This document shows positions 6,659 through 13,240 of a DNA stretch of 18,680 nucleotides, in pieces. The position numbers and the translations under genes were made by a program. Source of the stretch: Candidatus Aminicenantota bacterium. GTDB taxonomy: Bacteria > Acidobacteriota > Aminicenantia > UBA2199. Below the pieces are notes generated by a model. That model worked only from the letters and a program-made list of their open reading frames with translations, ran no database searches and was not told where the DNA came from. Position 1 is the stretch's first letter, and the number at the start of each line of letters is the position of its first letter. Location: positions 1 to 18,680 of the forward strand of contig JAUWNT010000028.1 in the NCBI GenBank assembly GCA_030612495.1. The letters run 5' to 3'.

Positions 6659-8422
6659 ATGAATTTTAGATTAAAGTATAGAGTGAAAAAGGGGGATTCA
6701 ATTTGCTTTTCTGCAGAGATCACTAAAGAAATGAAAGAAAAAATTGAACTTGTGAATAATATTAAAGAAATAATAAAAAATAATAGGGAGTATTATATAA
6801 AGCATAGAGTAAAAGTTTCAGGAGAAAATGAATCTCTTATTGAATCAATAATAAATAATATTAATTGGATTATATCCATCCAACCCGAGATCCCAGCGCT
6901 TTACACACCTGCTGGGAGACATTTAATTCTCCCAGAACCTGATAATAAAAGGGGGCAATGGACAATATTTGAATGGGATTCCTTTTTTAATGCTCTTGAG
7001 TTGTCTTTGGAATCATATGAATTGGCAAAAGCAACATTAAAAGCAGTTTTGAAAACTCAGTATGAAAATGGGAATATACCTAATTGGAGAAGTCGGTGGG
7101 CAGGCACTTCAGATAGGTCTCAACCTCCTATTGGTTCTTTTATTGTTTTAAGGCTTTATAGGAGGTTTAAGGATAGATCTTTATTAGAGTTCGCTTATCC
7201 ATATTTGAAAAAATATAATTTTTTTTGGACTGACAAAGTGAGTACTGGAAATTCAAGAAGAGATGGAAATGATAATGGTTTGCTTGAATGGGGATCGGAT
7301 AAAGACCTCTTACAATACAGGGTTCCTGAATGGGAATTAAATGCAGGCGGAAGAAAGAGGGCTGCTTGGGAGTCAGGCCAAAATGATTTACCAAATTTTG
7401 ATAATATAAAATACAATGAGAATACATGGACTTTGGAGCTTGATTGTGTTGATCTAAATTCGTTATTTGCACTTGACAATGAATGCCTTGCTATTATTGC
7501 AGAGATTTTAGGGTATTCTAATGATGAAGAGGTTTTTACGAAAAGGTATTTAAGGACAAAATTGTTAATGAATGATAAGATGTGGGATGAAGATCAAGGA
7601 ATATATAAGGATTTGAAATGGGAAGGGAAATTATCTTCAAAAATTGCAGCATCAAATTTTTATCCACTTATTGCAGGAATTCCAGATAAAAAAAAAGCAG
7701 AAAGAATGTTAAAAAATCTTATGGATAAAGAATTGTTTTGGGGAGATTATGTTATTCCAACAATAAATAAAAAAGATTCAGCATATAAAGACCAGCAGTA
7801 TTGGAGGGGAACAATACACCCTCCTGTAAATTATCTCATTTATCAGGGTCTGTTAAGATATGGTTTCTTTAAACAAGCTTCCGAACTATCAAAAAAGAGT
7901 GTTGAACTTTTTCTAAGTGTATGGAGGAAATATAAAGTTTGCAGAGGAAATTATGATTCAAGGACTGGTGAGGGTGGAGGAAACCGTTATCAAAGCTGGG
8001 GTCCTATTTTAGCTTTAATTGGAGTTGAAGAGTTCATAAATTGGGATATATATGGGAATGTGAAAATAGGTTCATTTTATAAGGGAAAAACTTCTGTTTT
8101 AAAGAATATAAGAGATTATTCAAATACTTATACGATAAGTCTTTCTGAAGAGGGATTTAAAGTGGTTTTAAGTAAAGGTATATCTATTGTTGCTTCTTCT
8201 CCAATAGTAATAAAAAATTTAAAGATTAGAAAGAGAACTTTTGAAATGATTATATTAACTGATAGGGAAACAAAAGTTTCAATCAATGGTCTTCATGGAG
8301 ACAAATTTAGTATATATATTAATGGGAAACTTTACACTAAAAAGAGACCTGGTTTTAAATTAAATCTAATAAAAGGAGAATTTAAAGTATCAATAAGAAG
8401 AATGAACATATTAGTAAAATAA
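6659..8422 (+). CDS. GH63 / MGH1-like (alpha/alpha)6-barrel glycoside hydrolase
   Basis: The protein belongs to the trehalase/glucosidase-like clan that includes GH63 and bacterial mannosylglycerate or glucosylglycerate hydrolases. Catalytic-barrel motifs from about residue 60 to 465 are RGQWTIFEWDSFF (98-110), IPNWRS and QPPIGS (140-160), LLEWGSD (208-214), AWESGQNDLPNFD (236-248), QYWRGTIHPPVNYLIYQGL (380-398) and TGEGGGNRYQSWGP (436-449). E438 is the likely catalytic base. The expected acid Asp of the ESGxD motif is N242, with D243 next to it. A C-terminal beta-rich tail (about 470-587) follows. There is no signal peptide, so it is probably cytoplasmic and acts on a small alpha-glycoside or compatible solute; the substrate is inferred only. 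The ATG at 6659 has no ribosome binding site, and in-frame coding-like sequence runs upstream to 6548, so the N-terminus shown is probably truncated. Confidence 0.8.
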   Translation: MNFRLKYRVKKGDSICFSAEITKEMKEKIELVNNIKEIIKNNREYYIKHRVKVSGENESLIESIINNINWIISIQPEIPALYTPAGRHLILPEPDNKRGQWTIFEWDSFFNALELSLESYELAKATLKAVLKTQYENGNIPNWRSRWAGTSDRSQPPIGSFIVLRLYRRFKDRSLLEFAYPYLKKYNFFWTDKVSTGNSRRDGNDNGLLEWGSDKDLLQYRVPEWELNAGGRKRAAWESGQNDLPNFDNIKYNENTWTLELDCVDLNSLFALDNECLAIIAEILGYSNDEEVFTKRYLRTKLLMNDKMWDEDQGIYKDLKWEGKLSSKIAASNFYPLIAGIPDKKKAERMLKNLMDKELFWGDYVIPTINKKDSAYKDQQYWRGTIHPPVNYLIYQGLLRYGFFKQASELSKKSVELFLSVWRKYKVCRGNYDSRTGEGGGNRYQSWGPILALIGVEEFINWDIYGNVKIGSFYKGKTSVLKNIRDYSNTYTISLSEEGFKVVLSKGISIVASSPIVIKNLKIRKRTFEMIILTDRETKVSINGLHGDKFSIYINGKLYTKKRPGFKLNLIKGEFKVSIRRMNILVK

Positions 8423-8465
8423 AACAGGTTTATAATTAATATTTAACTATTTTTTGTTAAAATTA

Positions 8466-8494
8466 TTGACTTATAAAAAATTAATAAATAGAAT
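8466..8494 (+). promoter_or_regulatory. Leaderless-type promoter of rodZ-like gene
   Basis: TTGACT (8466-8471), 17 bp and TAGAAT (8489-8494) form a near-consensus sigma-70 promoter. The ATG of the rodZ-like gene (8503) is only 8 nt past the -10 box and no Shine-Dalgarno sequence precedes it, so the transcript should begin at or within 2 nt of the start codon. Confidence 0.6.
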
Positions 8495-8502
8495 ATAAGA
8501 TT

Positions 8503-9243
8503 ATGAATAGTTTAGGTGAATCTTTAAAGAAAGAAAGATATAAAAAGGAGATTACTTTAACTGAGATTTCAGGAAAAACAAATATAAGTATAAATGTTTT
8601 GAAAGCATTAGAAAATAATAGATTTGATGAGATATCAGGGAGATTTTATTTAAAACACTATTTAAATAGTTACTTAAATGCTATTGGTGTTGATAAAAAA
8701 ATTTTTTTTGAAAAGAATAAAGGAATTATAGATTCTATTAAAATCAAAAATGATTCTATGCCTAAATTTTATTTTAGTAAATTGAAATATTCAAGATTTA
8801 AAAAGAGAAATTTTCTTTTACCATCTGTTCTTATTTTAATTCTATTTATTGGCTCTTTTTACTTTTTTTACACATATAGGCAGGATATAGTGAATGTTTT
8901 TAGATTGATAATAGAAAAAAGAGCAATCCCAGAAACTGGAATGGAATTTAACTCAATATTTAATGAATTTTGTTTTGATTATTCACCTTTAAATATAGAA
9001 ATTGTTTTTAAAGGAGATTGTTGGACCAAGGTAATTAGAGGAGACAAAATTGAGATACAACAAATATTTAAAAAAGGTGACAGAGTGAAAATAAAGGGGT
9101 ATAAATTATCTATAACTTTTGGAGATCCCTCAAAAGTAAAGTTTTATTTAAATGATAAGGAGCTAGTTTATTTTGAAGAACTAAGAAAAATAGAGACAAT
9201 TTCTATTAATCCTTTCAACATAGATAGTTTTTTTAAGAAATGA
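8503..9243 (+). CDS. rodZ: RodZ-like HTH membrane protein
   Basis: The order of parts matches RodZ, the cytoskeletal adaptor that links MreB filaments to the envelope. Residues 1-70 form a Cro/C1-type HTH_25 domain (LGESLKKERYKKEITLTEIS, and FDEISGRFYLKHYLNSYLNAIG). A basic stretch (about 92-102) leads to one transmembrane helix (103-123), and a C-terminal DUF4115-like beta domain lies outside (about 165-222, with CWTKVIRGD and KGDRVKIKGYKLSITFGDP). At 246 residues it is shorter than E. coli RodZ (about 340) because the extracytoplasmic linker is short. No mreB is nearby, so a role in cell shape is inferred from the family; such HTH-TM-DUF4115 proteins are sometimes annotated only as transcription regulators. 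Its stop overlaps the next start by 4 bp (ATGA), indicating an operon of two. Confidence 0.78.
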   Translation: MNSLGESLKKERYKKEITLTEISGKTNISINVLKALENNRFDEISGRFYLKHYLNSYLNAIGVDKKIFFEKNKGIIDSIKIKNDSMPKFYFSKLKYSRFKKRNFLLPSVLILILFIGSFYFFYTYRQDIVNVFRLIIEKRAIPETGMEFNSIFNEFCFDYSPLNIEIVFKGDCWTKVIRGDKIEIQQIFKKGDRVKIKGYKLSITFGDPSKVKFYLNDKELVYFEELRKIETISINPFNIDSFFKK

Positions 9244-10298
9244 TCAATTTAGTGTCAAAAAACCCTCTTGTACAGAAAATCGTTAAAAATGATGCAAATA
9301 AAGAAATACTGGATTGGTTGCTAAAAAAAGAGTTAGCTTTTACAGAAGAGGAGTATCTTGAAAGTCTTGTCTTTGTTTTAAAAAATGAGGATTTAAAAGC
9401 AAAAGCATTAGATTTAATAAAAAACATATCCGGATCTGTTAAAGAAAATTATGTTAGGAAAAAGGAAGCAAATCAAAGAGTAGTGTACTACCTTTTACTG
9501 GAAGCTTTGGGATTACATAATGCAGGTGTAATATCAAAAATAATCCAAAATCAAGCACTTCCATCTACATTTTTACTGAAAATTGCAGAAGAATGTAATG
9601 CTTCTGAGCTTGAAATGTTACTTGAGAACCAAATAAAATTAATTGCTTATCCTGAAATAATGGATTCTATGGAAAAGAACCCTAAAATTAATAATTTTAC
9701 TAGAGCAAAGATAAAAGAGATCAGAGAATTTTATCTGAACCCTGAGAAAAATGAAGAAATTTTTAAAAATGAAGTAATTGAAGATGTTAAAGAGATTATT
9801 TCAAAGGATAAAGAGTTTTCAGAGACTAAAGAAGAAAGCACAGGAGAGATGCTTGAAATAGAGATTGAAAAAAAAGTTATAACAGTATTACAGAAGATAA
9901 ATGAAATGACAGTTCCTGAAAAAATAAAATTAGCTTTATTGGGAACAAAAGTTGAAAGAATGATATTGGTTAGAGATCCAAATAAGATAGTTGCAAATGC
10001 TGTTATTGAAAGCCCGAAGGTAACTCAAGAGGAGGTTTCATTGTTGATCAAAAACAGGAGTGTTCCGGGTGAGATAATTGGGAAAATTGCTAACAATAGG
10101 GAGTATACAAAAAATTATTCAATAGTTTTAGGTCTTATTCAAAACCCCAAAACTCCAATAACAAGCGCGATTTCGTTTATTAAGAAGCTTCATATAAGGG
10201 ATTTGCAATTGATTGTCCGTGACAAAGAGGTTAACCCAATTATAAAAACCCTTGCCTTTAATTACCATAAAGAAAAAGAGGGTATGAAAAAAAAGTAA
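9240..10298 (+). CDS. Helical-repeat protein of unknown function
   Basis: No named family is recognised. The 352-residue protein is soluble, highly charged and almost wholly alpha-helical. An N-terminal helical block (about 1-165) is joined by a Glu/Lys-rich linker (about 166-215) to a second block (about 220-345). The second block has a repeated pattern resembling leucine-rich-variant or HEAT-like repeats: ALLGTKVERMILVRDPN, VIESPKVTQEEVSLLIKN, GKIANNREYTKNYSIVLGLI and NPKTPITSAISFIKKL. Asn-Pro or Pro-Lys occurs at the start of several units. Such proteins are usually scaffolds or adaptors. The ATGA overlap with the rodZ-like gene implies translational coupling, so a role with that envelope protein is a fair guess but unproven. 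The C-terminus is a run of lysines. Confidence 0.65.
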   Translation: MINLVSKNPLVQKIVKNDANKEILDWLLKKELAFTEEEYLESLVFVLKNEDLKAKALDLIKNISGSVKENYVRKKEANQRVVYYLLLEALGLHNAGVISKIIQNQALPSTFLLKIAEECNASELEMLLENQIKLIAYPEIMDSMEKNPKINNFTRAKIKEIREFYLNPEKNEEIFKNEVIEDVKEIISKDKEFSETKEESTGEMLEIEIEKKVITVLQKINEMTVPEKIKLALLGTKVERMILVRDPNKIVANAVIESPKVTQEEVSLLIKNRSVPGEIIGKIANNREYTKNYSIVLGLIQNPKTPITSAISFIKKLHIRDLQLIVRDKEVNPIIKTLAFNYHKEKEGMKKK

Positions 10299-10316
10299 AT
10301 GGGTGAAGCTTTTTTT
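10288..10316. terminator. Weak convergent terminator hairpin
   Basis: AAAAAAAG (10288-10295) and CTTTTTTT (10309-10316) can pair across a 13-nt loop and would place a T-run at the 3' side on either strand. It lies between converging genes and overlaps the last codons of the helical-repeat gene. It has only one G-C pair, so the call is tentative. Confidence 0.3.
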
Positions 10317-10350
10317 ATCTGTTCGTTTTTTAATATTTATTTTTTAATAA

Positions 10351-10845
10351 TCAGGATTTTTTCTTTTTCATAAAATTTAGAATTGATTTTGGGATTTGTG
10401 AAGATAGTTCATTTATAAGTGAGGTTATTTCCTTAACTTTTACAAATATGTCATCTTCTCCAGCCCAATATGTTTTAATTTTATAAAGCATCTGAATATC
10501 AACTGTATTGATTATTTTATTTAAAATGATCACTGATACGAGCAAATCGTCAATAAACCCAGCCACTGGTATAAAATCAGGAATAATATCAATAGGTGAT
10601 ATTAGATATACCAGAGCCATTAATATATAACTTTTGATAAGAGAAGAAACCTCTTTATCCACTAATAGTTTTATCATAAGGTGGACAATATCAGGAAGAA
10701 TTAATAGATACTGTACAAATCTGTCTGTCCATTTTCCAGTCTTTTCATTTAACCTACCTTCTTTTATCCATTTATTGATTTTTTCTCTTAATTTTTGATA
10801 AAAATCTTTATACTTTTTTTCTTTTTTTTTTATTGAATTTCCCAT
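10351..10845 (-). CDS. DUF1232 (YkvA-like) membrane protein
   Basis: The conserved DUF1232 core is plain: SLIKSYILMALVYLISPIDI and then PDFIPVAGFIDDLLV (about residues 68-103 of the 164-residue product). This short helical hairpin with the SPIDIIPDFIP signature is found in many small bacterial and chloroplast membrane proteins of unknown function. A lysine-rich helix precedes it (1-45) and a charged tail follows. The start at 10845 is chosen because AGAGGA stands five nt before this ATG. A longer version beginning with TTG at 10890 is unlikely, since that TTG is the first half of a consensus -35 box. The gene is divergent from the HU operon and converges on the helical-repeat gene. Confidence 0.8.
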   Translation of the reverse strand: MGNSIKKKEKKYKDFYQKLREKINKWIKEGRLNEKTGKWTDRFVQYLLILPDIVHLMIKLLVDKEVSSLIKSYILMALVYLISPIDIIPDFIPVAGFIDDLLVSVIILNKIINTVDIQMLYKIKTYWAGEDDIFVKVKEITSLINELSSQIPKSILNFMKKKKS

Positions 10846-10861
10846 TTTTTCCTCTGGAAAA

Positions 10862-10890
10862 AGTATAATTCTTTTTAATTCTTTTGTCAA
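10862..10890 (-). promoter_or_regulatory. Consensus promoter of the DUF1232 gene
   Basis: Minus-strand TTGACA (10890-10885), 17 bp and TATACT (10867-10862) is the closest match to the sigma-70 consensus in the window. The -10 ends 16 nt before the ATG at 10845, so the leader is only about 10 nt and starts at or near the AGAGGA ribosome binding site. Confidence 0.7.
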
Positions 10891-10892
10891 TG

Positions 10893-10955
10893 AAGCAATA
10901 GGTGAAGTGTTAACGCTTGATATTATGGATTTAATAAAAATTACATCTATTGCTT
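10893..10955. repeat. Inverted 9-mer flanking two divergent promoters
   Basis: AAGCAATAG (10893-10901) and its reverse complement CTATTGCTT (10947-10955) sit just upstream of both divergent -35 boxes. Read outward, each side gives CTATTGCTT followed at once (HU side, overlapping by TT) or after two bases (DUF1232 side) by TTGACA. The 45-bp centre holds no gene. This could be a shared operator or an inverted duplication of a promoter segment. Confidence 0.5.
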
Positions 10956-10982
10956 GACAATCAATTTTTTATATGATATTGC
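10954..10982 (+). promoter_or_regulatory. Putative promoter of the HU-to-LPG-synthase-like operon
   Basis: A perfect TTGACA (10954-10959) is followed after 17 bp by TATTGC (10977-10982), a weak -10; GATATT at 15 bp is an alternative. The -10 ends 18 nt before the HU ATG, and AGGGAG (10989-10994) is the ribosome binding site. No other convincing promoter is seen until the end of the seven-gene cluster. Confidence 0.5.
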
Positions 10983-11000
10983 ACTATTAGGGAGTATTGA

Positions 11001-11279
11001 ATGAATAAAAAAGATATATCTGAAATCATTTCGCGTAAACTTGGTATAAGAAAATTTGAAGCTTATAATTTTATTGATTTATTAATTGAAGTTATAAATG
11101 AGAATTTAAACAAAGGTGACAAAATTGTTATTTCAAATTTCGGTAAGTTTGATGTGGCTAACAGAAACAAGAAAAAGGTTATTAACCCAAATAATAAGGA
11201 AATTATTATTATTCCATGTAAAAAAGTTGTCAAATTTTCCCCGTCAAGAAATTTAAAGAAAAAAATAATGGGAAGCTAA
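11001..11279 (+). CDS. hup: HU/IHF-family DNA-binding protein
   Basis: The 92-residue length and layout are those of a bacterial histone-like protein. An N-terminal helical dimerisation part (1-38) is followed by the family signature (GDKIVISNFGKFDVANR, 39-55), then the beta-arm with its tip N62-P63, whose proline inserts between DNA bases, and a closing helix (PSRNLKKKI). It bends and compacts DNA as a homo- or heterodimer. The ATG is supported by AGGGAG 6 nt upstream. It heads a tight gene run; the stress-protein gene begins 2 bp after its stop. Whether it behaves as HU (non-specific) or as one IHF subunit cannot be read from the sequence; no second copy is in the window. Confidence 0.92.
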   Translation: MNKKDISEIISRKLGIRKFEAYNFIDLLIEVINENLNKGDKIVISNFGKFDVANRNKKKVINPNNKEIIIIPCKKVVKFSPSRNLKKKIMGS

Positions 11280-11280
11280 A

Positions 11281-12168
11281 ATGAAAAAGAAAATTTCAAC
11301 TAAGATAAAAAATATTTTATGGGCTACTGATTTTTCAAAAGAGAGTAAAGCTTGTTTGCCTTATATTAAATTTTTTTCGGAAAAATTAAAAACAAAAAAT
11401 CATGCATTATATATCCTTCCAAAATTTTCAGATTGGGTATATGAAGCAGCCTTCTTTTCAAGTGATGATTTAATTGGAGAAATAGAAAAAACTAAACAAA
11501 AATCTATGAAAAAAATAATAAATTATAGCATAAAGATTGGTGTCTCGTTAAAGACTAAAATCTTGGAGGGAATTGCCAGTGAAGAGATAATTAAATATTC
11601 TAATGAGAATAATGTTGATCTTGTTTTTGCAGGGAGGAGGGGGATTTCGGAGATAGAGCAGATTTTAATAGGTTCTACAACCTCACGCCTTGTAAGAAAT
11701 TCAGATACTCCGATTTTTGTAGTACCAAAATTTAAGCGAGAAGTTAAAATAGAAAAAATTCTTTCACCTGTAGATTTCAATGAGCTCTCTTTACCTGAAT
11801 TAAAATATTCTATTGCTATTGCTAAACAAATGAATGCAAAAGTATATGTAGTTCATGTTTCAGAATTTTTCAATTATAGAGTACCAGTTCTAAAAAGAGA
11901 CAAGTTGGTTGAAAAGATAAATATGAAAATTTTAGAAATAGCTAAGCAGAGCAATTATAATATTGAAAATATTATTTATGATATGGGAGAGCCTGCTCAA
12001 AAAATAATTGAAATATCAAAGAAAAATAAAATAGATTTAATTGTAATGGCTTCAAACCAGAGAAAAGGGTTTGAGAAATTTTTTCTTGGCAGCATAACAG
12101 AGAAAGTCATAATGTACTCAAATATACCAATACTGGTTCTGCCTCTCTCGGATAATGTATTGTCTTGA
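11281..12168 (+). CDS. Tandem universal stress protein (two UspA domains)
   Basis: Two UspA domains are fused in 295 residues (about 8-150 and 157-290). Each begins with a strand ending in Asp (WATDFS, D17; SPVDFN, D165) and closes with P-I-F/L-V-V/L-P. The first domain carries the nucleotide-binding pattern G-x2-G-x9-G-S (G118, G121, G131, S132), so it probably binds ATP. The second has degraded the first glycine positions (ASNQRKGFEKFFLGS) and may not. These cytoplasmic proteins accumulate in stress or starvation; the molecular role is usually unknown. Placement in one transcription unit with HU, dprA and topA suggests expression alongside nucleoid and DNA-handling proteins. The last 14 bp overlap dprA. 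Confidence 0.9.
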   Translation: MKKKISTKIKNILWATDFSKESKACLPYIKFFSEKLKTKNHALYILPKFSDWVYEAAFFSSDDLIGEIEKTKQKSMKKIINYSIKIGVSLKTKILEGIASEEIIKYSNENNVDLVFAGRRGISEIEQILIGSTTSRLVRNSDTPIFVVPKFKREVKIEKILSPVDFNELSLPELKYSIAIAKQMNAKVYVVHVSEFFNYRVPVLKRDKLVEKINMKILEIAKQSNYNIENIIYDMGEPAQKIIEISKKNKIDLIVMASNQRKGFEKFFLGSITEKVIMYSNIPILVLPLSDNVLS

Positions 12169-13240
12169 TGAAGCTAAGCTACATAGAATAGCATCTTACA
12201 TTATTTGTTTTAAAAATCAAAAAGCAAGAAGAAATTTAATAAAGGCTAACATTGATTTAAAAAAATTATACAAACTTAGTAAAAAAGAATTAAATTCTGT
12301 TGGTTTTAATAAAGATGATATAAATAATATTAAATTCAATTATAGAGAAATTGCAGAAAAAGAAATTCATAAATGTAAGTCAAATAATATTGGTTTAATT
12401 TTTAAAGAAGATGTATTTTACCCTTCACTCTTATCTGAAATTTATGATCCACCAGATTTTATTTATGTGATGGGAGATAATAGTGTCTTAAAAGCTATTA
12501 AAATTGCTGTTGTTGGCTCAAGAAAAGCAAGCTCATATGGCATGGCTTCATTGCGCTCTATATTACCTGATGTATGTAAATCCGGTTTGACTGTTGTTTC
12601 TGGAATGGCTTATGGTATTGACTCAATGTCTCATGAAATAGCAATTGAACAAGGGGGAAAAACAATTGGAGTAAATGCTGGTGGATTACTTCATTTGTAT
12701 CCTGCTGGAAAAAGATATTTGATCGATAAAATTGTTGAAAATGGTTGTGTTATCTCTGAATTTCCAATGGATGTAATCCCGAGACCATTTTATTTCCCTG
12801 TAAGAAATAGAATTATATCTGGAATCTCAAAATCTGTTTTAGTTGTAGAGGCAGCTTTTAAGAGTGGTTCGCTTATTACAGCAAGGTTAGCTATTGAACA
12901 GAATAGAGATGTTTATGCAGTGCCAGGAAGAATTGATTCTCATTTGAGTGAAGGAACAAATTGTTTAATTCAGCAAGGAGCAAAATTGATTACTTCTTCA
13001 AAAGATATTTTTGATGATTATGGAATAGAATATAAGGAAGGAAAAAGAGAGGAGCCAAAAGATTTATCCTTAAAAGAAAAAAAAATACTTGACTTAATTA
13101 AGGAAAATGAGGTAAAAGATATAGATTATTTTGTTGAAAATTTGGATATCTCAGTTTCTGAGATAATCTCATTGTTAATGGGAATGATTTTAAAGAATAT
13201 TATTATTGAAGAAGAAGGAGGTTATAGAAAATTAATATGA
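12155..13240 (+). CDS. dprA: DNA processing protein DprA/Smf
   Basis: DprA binds incoming single-stranded DNA during transformation and loads RecA on it. The extended Rossmann core is clear: AVVGSRKASSYG (118-129), VSGMAYGID (148-156), FPVRNRIISGIS (214-225), VVEAAFKSGSLITARLA (230-246) and YAVPGRID (254-261). An N-terminal helical region (1-75) resembles the SAM-like domain, and residues 300-361 look like the C-terminal winged-helix domain found in many DprA proteins. At 361 residues the length is normal. The protein is widespread in bacteria not known to be competent, so natural transformation is not shown by this gene alone; no com or pil genes are in the window. The start overlaps the stress-protein gene by 14 bp and the end overlaps topA by 4 bp. 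Confidence 0.95.
   Translation: MYCLDEAKLHRIASYIICFKNQKARRNLIKANIDLKKLYKLSKKELNSVGFNKDDINNIKFNYREIAEKEIHKCKSNNIGLIFKEDVFYPSLLSEIYDPPDFIYVMGDNSVLKAIKIAVVGSRKASSYGMASLRSILPDVCKSGLTVVSGMAYGIDSMSHEIAIEQGGKTIGVNAGGLLHLYPAGKRYLIDKIVENGCVISEFPMDVIPRPFYFPVRNRIISGISKSVLVVEAAFKSGSLITARLAIEQNRDVYAVPGRIDSHLSEGTNCLIQQGAKLITSSKDIFDDYGIEYKEGKREEPKDLSLKEKKILDLIKENEVKDIDYFVENLDISVSEIISLLMGMILKNIIIEEEGGYRKLI

Noticed and set aside
7167..7479. Two minus-strand open frames inside the glycoside hydrolase
   Set aside because: Antisense to conserved barrel motifs; overlap each other in different frames and show no domain.
10846..10890. Longer DUF1232 protein beginning at TTG 10890 (179 residues)
   Set aside because: That TTG is part of a consensus TTGACA -35 box with TATACT 17 bp on, and has no ribosome binding site; the ATG at 10845 has AGAGGA.
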